Translations under genes and position numbers: made by a program
The notes under the pieces: model-generated
What the model saw: only the letters and a program-made list of their open reading frames with translations
What the model was told of the DNA's origin: nothing
The model's database searches: none
Origin: Lateolabrax maculatus
Lineage: Eukaryota > Chordata > Actinopteri > Acropomatiformes > Lateolabracidae
Direction of reading: 5' to 3'
Length of the DNA: 64,000 nt
NCBI GenBank assembly: GCA_031216445.1
Contig: CM062214.1
Span: forward strand, 15,592,001 to 15,656,000
Part shown: in pieces, positions 24,500 through 36,760 of the stretch
Layout of the letters: every line of letters starts with the position of its first letter
How positions within the stretch are numbered: position 1 is the stretch's first letter

Positions 24500-24780
24500 C
24501 ACTGGGCTTTTTGTGCAAGGTCAACTTCGAGGCAAGACACATCGTGTTTAAAATTCAGTCCTATCCTCACCGAGCACTTGAAACACACTGTGCCGGCCGG
24601 GGAACCTGCTTGCCATTATGCAAAGAGGCGGCGGGCTTAAAGTAAATACGTAATCTTAATGAATGCTGAGATCTGTGGAGGTGGGAGTGAGGGGAGCCCA
24701 AGTCAAGTAGAGAAGGGTCAGAAACACAGGGTGAATAATCCTGTGTGTCAACAAGACACAACTAGCTCTCTCTATCCCAA
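24500..24780. promoter_or_regulatory. Candidate conserved non-coding block with a POU-like site
   Basis: Complex, locally GC-rich sequence (GCCGGCCGGGG near 24593) containing CATTATGCAAAG at about 24615-24626, which resembles a POU octamer site (ATGCAAA) with an adjacent HMG-like half. Both strands are closed beyond about 64 codons. Regulatory function is inferred from the motif and texture. Confidence 0.25.
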
Positions 24781-27700
24781 TCTGTAGCCATGTTTACAGT
24801 AAAAAGAATTCAAAAGTTTTCTGACATCTGACATTGTTGTTCTGGCAAAATAAGCAAGAAAGTCCAGAAAGAATCTCACAATTTACTTTTTACATGTAAG
24901 AAAGTGTTGTTGAATACTTAAATAAACAAATGCTAATGGATACTGTGGGAATGTAATTATGTTTCTAGATGCTAACAATAGGATAGTCCTATACAACTTA
25001 TAATTTTAGACTATTAAACACTAAAACAATTAAACATTATGATAATTTATGCTATTAAAGGGCCTGCTAACATTAGCTTATTTATCTCATACATTGTGAC
25101 CTATGTCATTGGCCCCAACTTGTCTCCGATGCATAAATTTAAAACAAAAGGACAGCCATTAGATGACATGTCACACAATATAGGGGTCTTGTTCTGGCCC
25201 CATGCCTGCTGGCTGTGTCCTTTGCTTTGCCCACTTTGCTCCGCGAGACTGCCAGGACATTGAGCCTGACGCATCAGAACTGCTGCTCTCTTGGTGCCCT
25301 CTTTCATTCCCACTATCACAGAGTCAAAGCCTGCAGAGACGAAGCTGTCCAGAGACTGAGCCCTGCTGGGTTTGACTGGGCCAAGATCCGATCAAGCCTC
25401 GAGGAGAGGGTCATCCTCTTCCCTGACTTCTACTTGCTATGATCTCTGAACCGATTCTAAAAAGGCCTCTGACTTGATTTGAGCAGACAGTCCCCCTTGA
25501 AAGCTGCCTTTGGTTTGGCTTCTGTAGCCTGGAACGGGAAGAGCAGGGTCAGGCTACACACAGGCAGGAGAAAGCTCAAGCAAAGGCAATGTGAGGGGGA
25601 AAAACAGAGCTGATAGCCATGCTCCAGGTGCAGATGGCACACTGTTTTATGTGTGGCCTCAATGGATTATGTCAGCCAAGCTACTGGAGGCATATAATAT
25701 GGAGAGATCACACAAAAACATTGTCAACCAAAATTCAAAGATTCATTAACAAAGGTCATTTCCATGACAGCAAATGCCTAATAGATGGCCAAGACTCTTG
25801 AAGTCCCCATGAGGATAAACGCAGGCTGAATAAAGAAGCCTTGAAATGAAGATACGAATTTGTAATTTTACAATCTCACAAAAGGTTTGTACAGCAAATT
25901 ATAACATTCATACAGGATTTAGTTGGCATCGTCTCATTTACATGAGATTTAAGCCATTCACTTTAAATAACAATTTACACAATAACAAGTGCCTTACCCA
26001 AAACCTTCACATGACAACAACATTTAGGATTTATGTTACATGTCTAATCAAAGGAAATAAAAGAGAGCACCAAATAAAATGGCACTTACGGTATGAAATG
26101 AGTCAGACTATTTTATTCAAGGGTCCAATTATTAGCTAAGTAATACTCCTATTTTTGCACATTGTGATGATATGATCAGGGCAGACACTGCCCCTAAGGA
26201 ACCGGGACTGCAGCAACCCTGAAAACCAATAATGGTCAGAGGTCAGAAAAGGGGAAGCAAAGATCCAAGTCCCATCCTATTGTGTGACATGTTTCCTTCG
26301 CCTGCTCGCCCCAAAGGCTTAGTGTCAGTGTTAACACTTCAAACACTCAATATCTTCACAAAACACAAAGGACACAACTGCTTGCCATCCACATCATTTC
26401 TTCCACGAACAGAGATATGGATCCTTCCCAAAGGTCACTGCCAGCTGAAGTTTCAATGATTAAGCAAAGCTTTGTTGTTTGACTTTTTTCCTGTAGCAAA
26501 ATCTACTTTTAGGTGCAAATTGAGTAGTTTGTTCAATGTTATGAAATAAAATTATACCACATCTATATGTCAACTTTAAATTGTTATGGGTGGTCATTTT
26601 TGCTTGATAACAATTTCATAATTTAGGTGGATAATCAAAATCAAATGCCAATGAGGGAAAAAAATAATCTGTCTGATAAAAGAACCCATCATCATCTGCA
26701 CAGAGATTGCCTTTTTGACCATAATGCATATCTGTTTAAGTAGTATTATTGTTGCTTGCCAAATGGAATAATACTGCAACAACGATTCAAAGAGTTATAA
26801 TGTATAAATATGCAGAGTGCAGTTTGAGTAGGTGACTCTAACAAGACTATAACACACCTACATATGGTGCTTAGTGTAAGTTCATTTGTTCTAGTCTAAG
26901 GATGATAGCTTTCTCAAGAACTTTCCTTGTGCTGCCACTCTTGAACCTGTGAATAATGTGCCTGCAAGCATTTCAGAAAGCTACCCTGCCAAAGAAGCTT
27001 CATCAATAGTACGCTCCTGAATCAGTCAAAAGGCAGCATTGCTACAAGACAACTGTGTCCACCATCTACTCTGTTACACACTTATGGAATCATGCACCAG
27101 AACGCAGACAATGTCGCTGGCTAATCTCGCAAGACCGGGATCCAATTTCAAGCAGGCACGGGTGATTCAAGAATCAATCTGGTTAGCTTTCTGTTTTTAG
27201 CCTGCTGCTGTTATACTCTGGGTGTAACTCAAAGGAATCTCCAGTTTCCCTGGAATGTGTTCCTGCTCCTGAGGTGGTGATAAAACACCTTGTTTTATGG
27301 GTCGCTGATTGCTCACTGTACCCTGATGTGTGTGCTGATACCAATCTTAGCAAGTAAAAAACTAGAGGACTCTCCATATTTACAGTATCCTTCAATTTTG
27401 CATTTATTTTCCATTTTTCTGTTCAACCACACACATAAGGAATAAAGAAAAATTTCACAAGTGTGGCAGATAAATATATAATTGTTTGTTCAAGTGTGTT
27501 TTGCACAGTATGAGACCTTCCGATTGCTGCACCAAGTAGAATGCACTGCAGGCAGTCTCTTGAGGGAAGGTCTCATTTTCTGCCTCCTGCCGTGAAATAT
27601 TCAGTCCGGCCTGAAATAATATGGGACTCGTTTCAAGGCTTAGCACTTTTCAAATATGCTGGCAATAATGGACAGGGCATCAAATGAAGCACAGCCTCTC

Positions 27701-28080
27701 ATCGCAAGGGGAGCAGAGGTTTTGAATCCACAGCCAGGGTTTCACATAACACCATAGACAGTTGAAGTGCTGTCTACATCTATTGCGTAGTGATTAGTTA
27801 TTAGTGGGATGAGCCAATGAATTTTTGCCAACAATTGAAATTCGGTCATACTGTACAAGGTCTATTTGGTTTGGGAATATATACAAAAAATATATCATGA
27901 TATTATTTCTAAATACCTACATTTGGATACTGTACAGTGCCAAATTATATTTCCATATTTCTCTCCTGTTTTTTTTTTGCATATCATCAGGGAATCTGAA
28001 TTTCATTCAGTCTTAAAAAGAATAGGGAGGGAAATCAAGGGTGCACCATAAATGCACAGAGATGGAGTGCAGAAGAATGT
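24781..28080. other. No gene seen
   Basis: About 3.3 kb of mainly AT-rich non-coding sequence. Small ORFs on both strands (60-97 codons) overlap each other and have no recognised features. A more complex patch at about 25100-25440 and another at 27060-27180 hold no supported gene. Confidence 0.5.
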
Positions 28081-28083
28081 TAT

Positions 28084-28101
28084 GGGGGGGGGGGGGGGGG
28101 G
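28084..28101. repeat. Poly-G run (G)18
   Basis: Eighteen consecutive G residues, followed after four bases by a further GGGGGG. Such a tract can fold into a G-quadruplex and is prone to length error in sequencing and replication. Confidence 0.9.
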
Positions 28102-28847
28102 ACTTGGGGGGCTTTGGTGAAAGGATTCAAGGATTTAACAATCCCACATCCTCTCAGCCTGTCCTTCATCTCTAATAATCAAGCTTGGCCACAGAATATC
28201 CCTCTGGATGGGAAAAAAACATGTTGCCTGTCCGCCTCTCACTCATCTTTAGACTGCCAGTCTTGGGTCTTCCTCTTGAAGTCTTCTGTCACATTTATAG
28301 CTTCAAACACTAAGCACAGCCTTTTTTAACCGACTGCCATGTCTTTAAAGCTAGATATCTTTTTGTACTACATTAGCATGAGATGAAGGGCAGTGTGTCT
28401 GATGCAAAGGAAGCCCTGAGAAGGCTCGACCACAGACACTATGAACTTGTTTGTTGCTGTACACCAAAGGCCACCAAAACAAGCCAACCAGTTTCAGCTC
28501 AGGTGAAGTATAATGTGTAAGTCCATAGTATCCCTGCATATTCATCTGCACTCTTAGTGCAACTTAAGGCAAAAGGAGTGCTTGAATTTGATATATACAG
28601 TATATGCTTCATATTTCACACACTTAAGTCAAATTTAGATATTTGTAATCACACAATATTCACAACATATAGAGCATGCTGTATGGACCAAGGTTATGGA
28701 AATGCTGTTGAGTGAAGGTATGACAAACTGATCTCATCTACTCTCTTTTAGACAGAAGACAGAAAACCCTTAAAGCCTATGGAACAACCTCAGCATACAC
28801 GCTCAATTAGACTATCTATAATTGATTAATTTAACAAAGCTAAACAT
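28102..28847. other. No gene seen
   Basis: Non-coding sequence of average composition. Two ORFs under 75 codons, neither recognised. Confidence 0.5.
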
Positions 28848-28848
28848 A

Positions 28849-28902
28849 AAACTATCTATCTTCCTATATATCTATCTATCAATCTATCCATCCATCTATC
28901 AA
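28849..28902. repeat. Imperfect (ATCT)n tract
   Basis: Degenerate tetranucleotide array of CTAT/ATCT units with TATA and CCATCC variants. Confidence 0.85.
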
Positions 28903-28947
28903 ATGATACTCACCTAAAGCAGTGTGGACGAAAAACGCCTCGACTCG

Positions 28948-28969
28948 ACTCTCGAGAGTACTGTACAGT
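28948..28969. repeat. Two abutting perfect palindromes (12 + 10 bp)
   Basis: ACTCTCGAGAGT (28948-28959) is immediately followed by ACTGTACAGT (28960-28969). Each equals its own reverse complement. They sit about 230 bp upstream of the CpG island in a locally CpG-containing stretch with repeated TCGACTCGACT. A GTAAGT donor word overlaps the second palindrome's end. A binding site for dimeric proteins or a small cruciform is possible; function unknown. Confidence 0.7.
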
Positions 28970-29132
28970 AAGTAACATTATATATAAATATTATGTTTTT
29001 CGATAATAATACACCCTAAACCTGGTCCGTGAGAAAAAGACTTAAGATCTTAAAAACTAATTAATAATAAAATATATTCTTAAAAAAAAGTTTAGGGTGT
29101 GAAAACTTGAAAAAGAGTTGGTGTATTTTTTT

Positions 29133-29170
29133 TTAATTATTATTATTATTATTATTATTTATTTTTTTTC
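29133..29170. repeat. (TTA)n / T-rich low-complexity tract
   Basis: ATT/TTA units flanked by T runs, directly upstream of the CpG island and ending in TTTTTTTTCAG at about 29171, which mimics a splice acceptor. Confidence 0.85.
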
Positions 29171-29171
29171 A

Positions 29172-29420
29172 GCATGCCCGGAAGGCTTCCGTGAGTGAGC
29201 TCCTCTCAGTGAGGAAGCAGCTCCAGGAAACCGGAGCGTCCACTGAGCGGCGCCGCAGCCCGCAACTTGCACAGGCGGCCGGCCGGCGCTGCCTCCCCGC
29301 AGCCCGCCCGCCCGCCCGCCGCGGGGCCCGGCCCGCTCACACGCTCCGGGCCGGGTGACGAGGACAAGGGCCCCCCGTCTGAACCGCGACTTTTAGAAAA
29401 GATAATATTACAGGTAGGTG
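29172..29420 (+). promoter_or_regulatory. CpG island, likely promoter
   Basis: About 250 bp with very high GC and dense CpG, sharply distinct from the AT-rich surroundings. It includes GGCGGCCGGCCGGCG, tandem CCGC/CCCG units (GC-box, SP1/KLF-like) and GGCCCGG repeats. There is no TATA box at a sensible distance, as usual for CpG-island promoters of housekeeping and developmental genes. The downstream edge holds a consensus splice donor, which orients transcription to the plus strand. Divergent antisense transcription is possible, as a minus-strand GTGAGT donor lies at about 28911. The gene cannot be named from sequence. Confidence 0.7.
29200..29413 (+). other. Candidate non-coding first exon (5' end uncertain)
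   Basis: The island's 3' edge reads ATATTACAG followed by GTAGGTG, a strong donor, so exon 1 would end at 29413. The start is not defined; I give an approximate one. The only ATG (29173) opens a 6-codon frame. The other open frames through the exon have no ATG between their last stop and the donor, so a non-coding (5' UTR or lncRNA) exon is the simplest reading. One frame reads from a stop near 29210 to the donor in phase 0 without ATG, and another enters the donor in phase 1. Possible downstream partners are listed at 32922, 41237 and 62119. Confidence 0.5.
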
Positions 29421-32400
29421 AAAGCCACGGACCGTGTCGGTATCGATGGACAAATTAAGCAGTGAAAAACAAGACCGTGACCCAGAAATTCTCGCTTTAA
29501 TCGGGTCACCGTGCTCGTTTTCAGCGCTGAGTGATAATGGCACCTCTCACTGTCCTTAGCATTTGAAGTCCCCTTACCGCAACCTGTAGCTTTTGGGGCA
29601 GTGAAAATTGTCCAGCTGGACGCCTTGTATTTTCCCCCATTGGTGCCTTTTGTATGTGATTGGAGCCATGTACACCTGCCTGCTGATGGCTTTCAACGTT
29701 GTTTTTTTTTTTTTTTTTTTCTTTTTTTATCTAGTTGAAGGTCAGTTTACCCCTCTAATGAGCTGCTGTGAGGATTTGTATCAGCAGAGCTATAACCAAG
29801 GATGTAGATAAATGTGTCCAGCCTTAATTCACTTGTAACTCTAATGTAAGTTAAATGGAGGAGTGCGGGCCGCCTTTTGTTGTTTATGTTGGTGGGTATG
29901 TTCCCCATCAGCCTCACTGTATGGTTTCAAACATTAACCCGCAGAAGCCAGCACATTGTTTTGACCCTCCTGTCTATTCTGCCATATGCTGGAGGACTGT
30001 ACTGATTCAAGTCAAGTGAAAAGCTGCGGTAAAAGAAGGGTGGATCTCTCACACTTGCTGGGGTTTTTCTTTATGTTGCACATGGGAAGCCGCCTGAGAA
30101 GTCAAAGTAAGGCTTGTCGGGCGTCGAAAGAAATGCTGAGATGCAAGCAGAAATTTCTCAGAAATAGGCCGAACAGAGAGTCTTTAGCTCCTACAGGGTT
30201 TTGTTCAGGGTTCCACTGAGAAAGCCCAATGCAAAGTGGGCCTACAGCCAACTGGGATGGATTGTAGGGTGGAACCTAAACAGATGGGAAAAAGTATAAA
30301 GGTGAATACAAGGTCAATCCGAGCTTCAGTGATAAAGCTGTGGGCACTGCTCTTAGCAGTGTTTTAAAAGTTGACTTAAGAAAACAGATTGTGTGGTCAG
30401 AATAAACTCTTAAGACCATATTGGAGCATTTTTTTTTTTTTTTCCAGGCTTCTTTTGTTTAGATTGCCACAGGCGGAAGCAGCAGACACCAAATGGTCAA
30501 AAAATTGTTATCATTATGTGTGTCTGGAAATCAGCAGAATGGGGGTGTTGATTTCCAGCGGGTGGGTTTTCCTTTGTCCCTCTTTTATTCTAACCCAGAG
30601 TTTCATGTTTAACAGGCCCACAGCTGATCCATCTCCCAGCACACAATTGAAACAGAGGAGGTTAAAGCACTGTGAACGCATGGGACCATATTGCAGGTAA
30701 TTAATATGTCAGCTCAATGATGAACTTCGTCAATACATCTATCACCACACTTACTTGTAACTGGAGTAGCTCGTGGGATGCTGCAGAGAGCGCACACAGA
30801 GTACATTTGTCCATTAGTAAACACTTCATAGTGTGTGTTGTGATTGGGGAGGTAGCGGGGCTCCTCTCTGTCCAGTTGCAGTCATTTTCGCCCGTCACCT
30901 CCTCATTGCTGTAAAAACACTTGCTGTGGTTTGGTAGATTAACAGAGAGCCCCCTAATGGAGTAATTACACCGAGCCAAACATCTATTTTTCACCTGTGC
31001 TCTGCCATTATTCTCTGTCCCCTATCCACTCCATTGGAAGTCACTTACTCTCCTTACAATGAGTTATCATTGACTGCCATTTAGACGTTCTGGAGCAATT
31101 TGTCTTACTGAGGCCACGCGCTGGCCTCATTGCAAAGAACAATCATTCTCCCTCCAATATATAAAACATTCATGGGGAAAAGGAAGAGAAAATGCCCCAC
31201 AAACAGATAGTAGAGAGTGGCTAATAGATACTATAAAGGTGACAGACAAGGAAAATAATGTAGGAGATTACTGGAGCAGGAACAAGCCTGCACAACCAGT
31301 ACAAAAGCTTCAGGGACTGTACCGCTGGAAAAAAATCCTTCACGAGACAAATGTGTTAAATGGGTAGTATGGCAGCTATTGGTGGTGGTAATTGCTGTTG
31401 TTGCAAACAAACTATAGCCTCAGTCTCAATTTAAATTTATAACCAAAATCTTTAATTTGTCATTGTAATTTACTGGTGTTCTTTCATTTATTGTCATATT
31501 TAGTAAATGTTGAGCCACGAGATCATTATATGTATTCAGTTTTATTTAAGTGTAATATTTATTACAAGGAGGTCTAACTTTTTTCAGTTGTTTTCTTCTT
31601 TGACTGAATGCCTGTTATTGATTGACTTTAAGTTATTGAATCTATGCATTCAAGAACGTACTTATCTCTGCGGATACCAAACTATATTTCAAATACAGAA
31701 AATATTACACTGAAGTTTGAAGGAATAGAAACCAAGTGTTTTTTTTTTTTTTTAGCCTTTACTACCTTAATTTGAACATAGTTTCCTTATACACAATACT
31801 TTGTATACATAATAATATAGCTTCTGATATATTATTTAACCATGAATCAGTTTGACACAGCTCTCCTGAAGGCAACCATTCAGTTTAGACAGTGGCTTGA
31901 CTGCTGTGCACAGTCCAACACATATCCCATTCAACCTCACCAGAAAGGGTTAATCACATTCTTAACTGAGTGTTTTGTTAGATTAGTCTCTCTCACTGCT
32001 TAACACAATGACAAATAACCGTTATTCTTTTTCTTGCACTGATAATCGGTACAACTTAAACATTTCTTACTAGCACAAGTGAAACCATTAATCCTCAGTG
32101 ATACTGCTGATAAGTGGTGACTTTGGAGTAATGGCCCTGTCACCTTAAAAAAAGAGAGAAAATTTTAACAATTAAAACACGATGCCCATTATATTTTGTG
32201 CATCCCATCTCTATGTGTCATCAGGAGGGATCTGCCAGTGGTAATAGACTAAATAATGGAATGATTTTTTTGTTGATTATGAATACTAAGAAAAGGAAAA
32301 TGTCGTCCATACAAAAAAATTATCAGTTTAAATACTTAGCAGTAGGAGGGATGACATAACGTTCGATAAATGTCAGTCTTATTGTGATTGTGCTTTTCTG

Positions 32401-32625
32401 ATTTGGCTTTATTGGATAGGTCAGAGCAGAAAGAGAGACAAAGAAGATGTGTACAGAGAAGGAGATAACAAAAGGCTGCTTAACTTGAACCCGTCTTGAG
32501 TTACATGGTATGTATCACAGTCTTCAAACTGTTTCCCTTTTGTGATTTTTAATATACCTTGGGTAAACTTGCTTATCTAATATTCCAGGACCATGCCTTT
32601 TAATGTTGAATGTGGGTTAATTTTG
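29421..32625. other. Probable first-intron sequence; no further gene seen
   Basis: Sequence 3' of the CpG island, non-coding on both strands. A short inverted pair GTGACCC/GGGTCAC lies at 29477-29483 and 29503-29509. T tracts at 30428-30445 and 31739-31754 end in acceptor-like CCAG and TTAG. The first precedes a frame open to a weak donor at 30696, with unremarkable amino-acid content. I take none of these as established exons. Confidence 0.4.
29701..29727. repeat. Poly-T tract
   Basis: Twenty or so T residues with one C interruption, ending in ATCTAG. It resembles an acceptor, but no frame stays open to a donor downstream. Confidence 0.9.
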
Positions 32626-32842
32626 CCCCTAGAACAGAAAATGTATTGTTTAGTGTCAACTTTCAAGCAAAAATCCCCCAAAAATGTACAATGTAAGACA
32701 TTGTATAGGCATCACCTTGGGTTATAAGAAGTTGTGATCGACAAGTTTCACTATTTTTGGATATTTTACAGGCCAAATGATTAATCAAGAAAATAATTAG
32801 CTGATTAATTGATAATGAAAATAATCATTAGTTGCATCCCCA
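32626..32842. mobile_element. Degraded copy of a dispersed teleost repeat (family 'TTAATCGATAATG')
   Basis: The right end reads GATTAATTGATAATGAAAA then TAATCATTAGTTGCATCCC, and the middle holds TTTTACAGGCCAAATGATTAATC and ACTTTCAAGCAAAAAT. This is the characteristic word series of a repeat I recognise from many fish introns. A second copy with matching words in opposite orientation is at 40668-40978. It has no coding capacity. I do not assign a class with confidence. Confidence 0.7.
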
Positions 32843-32921
32843 TTTGCCTTCTCTCCTATCTACAATCAAAGTGCATTTTGGCCCCATGCAACTTCTTTTG
32901 ATAAGTTGTGTTTTTCTACAG

Positions 32922-32995
32922 TTTAAAATGCTTGGTGGCTACATATTCAAGGAGGCAGTCAGCGTAAACATGACCAGCTACTGAAGGCATTAGCG
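32922..32995 (+). other. Exon-like interval (74 nt)
   Basis: A good acceptor (TGTGTTTTTCTACAG) is followed by 74 bases and a good donor (GCG followed by GTAAGTG). All three frames contain stops, one only near the 3' end after an ATG that opens 18 codons. It could therefore be a non-coding or 5' UTR exon of the transcript starting at the 29.2 kb CpG island, about 3.5 kb upstream. Splice-site quality is the only evidence. Confidence 0.3.
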
Positions 32996-35990
32996 GTAAG
33001 TGTTGAAATTCATGAAAACCACAGCAGATAGGCTGATGGTACATACCAAATATTAATATATCTTTTTACTACACTTAATTTAATAGAAACAGAGGTAGGC
33101 ATAGATTCATTTTTATCCAGGCTAGGAAGTTATTCTCTTCAACAAAAGAGTGACACACTCATGGTTTCAAAACTATGCATGTTACTCTACTTTCCCAAAC
33201 ATACAGTACATGTTGTACCATATACTGCACTTTTATATCCTTCAGTTGTAGTTGCACACAGTCCAACTTGACTACAGTGTGTGTTGTTGTTGTTGTTGTG
33301 GTACACCAGTCTCACTGCATGACTCACTATGCACCCTTTGAATACTTTTAATTTTGACTGGATACACAGTGATAACTGTTTAAATATGAGCTAACCACCA
33401 GTGCCATGAGAACATATTCAAAGCCCTTACAGAAGTTAATTGAAATTCTACCAATTTAATCGTCTTTTCCATCATATGTTCGATTTGTCATTATGGCTGT
33501 CTCCAGCACTAATCAGTTGTTGATGTAGTTGCCTGGAGGTGTTACACTATAACTGACAGGATGATAATAAACACGCATAATTGAGTTTTTGATTGATTAT
33601 GATTTTAGATTATTTGCCCATTTTCATTAAACGACTTCATGTATCTTGACATTAAGGAAAAACATTTATTAATTGCACTGTACATTTTGTCAGGTTATAT
33701 TTTTAGGTTTAATGTCAATTTAGTAATAACTTTGAACACAGTTGGGTTCTTAATGCATTTATTATTAGAATAAGATGAAAACAGTCCTTCTTAATTGCTC
33801 AAGATGGAAAAAATCTGTTCATGTTTGAGTTTGAATCATTTATATTCCTGTTTGTTTCATCAAGCACACTGACTAAAACAGGCCACTCGCTTAAAGTCAA
33901 AGTAGAACTAATTAGCCACTTGAATATTTCCAGAGTTAGCACATAACATCCTTTAAACAGATGGTGAAGAAAACACCTTTACCACTTGATTTATTCTTTT
34001 ATATGTCATTAGTTCAGAATCAATTGAAAAAGGGAACATTTAGCAACACTAACAAATATAGGCAGCAGCCAGCACCCTTTCTTGTTTTTAGATTCAAGAG
34101 GTGTTGCCACTCATACAGTACAACTTGATATAGAAATGACAATTATATATTTATAATATATAAATTTGGTTTATGAATGTTAAGGTTAGTATTAGCGCCC
34201 ATCAGTGCTGAGGGCCACCTGGCTCCATCAAAACTACCTTAAGGTGTGCTGGATGTTGGTCATCGGTTGAACCGTGAGTAATATAATAAAATAGTGTTTT
34301 CACACTTTTTAGCTTCTTTCTTTTATATATTAGTACTTTTTCTGTTATTGAACATATAGTTTCCCGTCCTACATGCTAAACTCACCATTCTTTGGCAGCG
34401 ACACAGTCCCAGGCACTTGATACTTAGTATTTCTATGGCCGCAGCTCTGTTTTGATCAAAGGGGTTCAGGGGCCTAAGTTTCAAATCCCCCAAAGCCCAT
34501 TTTGGCTACTCTTTGTTTAGCCCATTGGCATTCTGACCCCATGCTTCTCAGACTTTGAACTCAAAGCGTAGAAAAGCCGTATCGCTTCTTTAAACACATT
34601 ATCAGTGGGCTAGGTTTTAAGAATATCACTAATCATCTTAAGGTTTTAGTGCAGTGTGGCAGTATCGTTCAAGCCTCGGGGAACATTTACTGGCATGGGA
34701 CTGTAAGAAATGTTCTGTGAAATATACGATAACTTAATGGCAGCAAGTGTTTTATAAGCATATGCATTTCATATTAAGGCATCTTAAGGCATCATCCACT
34801 GCTGCAATAATTCACTGTAAAAGTGAAATATTTTGCCAAATTGTTTAATATATATATATATGCATGCATGCGCTGGGTGGGTGCAGGTTTCTAAAAACCT
34901 AATCCTTAAAATAAGTGTGATGCTTCTAATGTAAGTTGGGGTGTGGCATAACTGCTTGTTGCATCCTCTACATAGCATCTTAATTCAGGATGCCCTGTTA
35001 TTATTTACTGTCATTTCACTTATTTAGCTCTGAAATTTTGGCTCACTGTGTGTGTCAGGTTAAAACTACCTCCTACACATCAGAGAACTTGGCTTGAAGT
35101 TTAATGTTAACTGTTAATTCTACAGTTTGATAAATAATTTATGTACGACTGTCAAGAAATTGGCACGAACTGCATACATTTTAAAAGGGTGATACAGCAC
35201 ATGCATATTATACAACAATTATACAAAGTGGAAGTATGAAGGGATCAGATTCCTATAGAACCTGCTTGATGCTGTGTTGCATAATCAATGCTTACCAACA
35301 CTTTAACTATGTTTATAAGTCAAGCTGCTTGATTTCTATAAATTGTTTTATTTCTGCAGAACTAATAACTAATAATTTTCTGAATTAGTTTACTGTTTAC
35401 ACCCTACCACACATCTTACATAGAAATACATAGTTTGAAATGATTTGTAAGTTAGGAATTTGACAATTGTTTATTTAATTATTTAAATGGGCATATGACA
35501 TATTGTTCTTTTGGTAATCATGCTCTTTGTCTAAACTAAATTGTTGTAAATTGCAGTGAGAATTTGTTTGTTTAGTTGGTAAAAAACCTTACCCAATTAG
35601 GTATGTTCCTGAACATATTGAGCACTGTCCAGATGAACAATTGGCCATATGTCAGGTGCATCTGCTTCATCCTATTCAACACTATACACTACCTGTAGTG
35701 CAACATGTAATAATTGTTGATGATACTGATGGATACACCATTTTAATTTATAGCATTCTAGATTAAATTTAATAAAAATGTCTTGTGAGCACATAGGATC
35801 ATCTCTTTGTACACTCTCTCGAAAATGTGTGATTGCACATATGATTGCATGCAAGTTTGTTTGTGCCCCTTAGCTCCTCTCACACCTCTCTCAATCTCAT
35901 CAGCCCCCATGTTTAAGATTTGGCACCTTGAATCACATTGTCTTCATCTGGAAATATTTCAGCTGCATTTCTGCCACTCTGAAGGGAGAT
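32996..35990. other. No gene seen
   Basis: About 3 kb of AT-rich non-coding DNA, with a short TA tract and GCATGCATGC near 34848-34871. A moderately complex patch lies at 34190-34270. No recognised transposon, RNA gene or supported exon. Confidence 0.5.
33283..33300. repeat. (TTG)n short microsatellite
   Basis: Five to six TTG/GTT units following TGTG. Confidence 0.8.
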
Positions 35991-36180
35991 GAAGATAAAG
36001 GAGAAGAAGGTAAAAACACACCCTGTTGTGTGAATCCTAGAGAAGGCCTTGAACCCTGCCATTCATTCCTTTCACTTCATCAGCTGAGTCTAATTGCCAG
36101 AGAGGACAGGATACCCTGGGCCCAATTGTTCCTTATCCTCTTTGGAGCCTCTGAGGCATGAAAAGCGAAAGGCCTGCTTT
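35991..36180. promoter_or_regulatory. Candidate conserved non-coding block
   Basis: Complex sequence with GAGTCTAATTGCC and GGGCCCAATTGTTCC words. The ORFs that cross it (61-77 codons) are in competing frames. No repeat was recognised. Composition-based call. Confidence 0.2.
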
Positions 36181-36429
36181 TGATCTTTTTTTTGTTAGTT
36201 TTTTTTTCTTTTTTTCTGTCATCCCCTACTATCCTTTTCCTTAGAGTGAGACACTCCTTTCACACTGTGCCCCCTTCTTCAACCACGCAAAATAATTATC
36301 AAGCTCTGCTTCATCAAATAATGGTAGATATTGGAGGTCATGATGGGGAGGGCCAGAGGTCTGCAGGGGTGGCCCTAGGACGTGGTGGAGTTCCCAACTC
36401 ATCTTAGAGGCATGCTCCTTAGCTGTGGC

Positions 36430-36760
36430 TACCTTTTTATATACCTTGACCCCGGTTTTCGTTTGTCTGTCCTAATGAGACCCTCTCATGCAGCCAATGC
36501 AATAGAGGTCTTGCAATGGCAGGGTTGGGAGGCCAAAGTACAATGAGACACAGGGCTGTGCTCAGACAAGGGCGCATCTGTGCTATCTTATTAAGCCTTG
36601 GAAAAGAACTCATGCGTCTCAACGTCCCATAGGCACTGAGAGCAGATCTATTGACACCTACTTGTCCTTTGCGGTCAACACCTTTCTGTGAGGGGGCAGG
36701 CACACCCAAGTTCTTGTTAGAAGTAATTCTTGGCAGAGTATTTAGCAAAGCAAAGTGCTT
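36430..36760. promoter_or_regulatory. Candidate conserved non-coding block
   Basis: Complex, repeat-free sequence with TCCTAATGAGACC, CTTATTAAGCC and several E-box-like words. A 103-codon minus-strand ORF spans it but resembles no known protein and has no splice support. Composition-based call. Confidence 0.2.

Noticed and set aside
30448..30696. 249-nt interval open in one frame between a T-rich acceptor and CAG-GTAATT
   Set aside because: The donor is weak, the acceptor is a homopolymer by-product and the peptide is unremarkable; kept only as a note in the intron entry.
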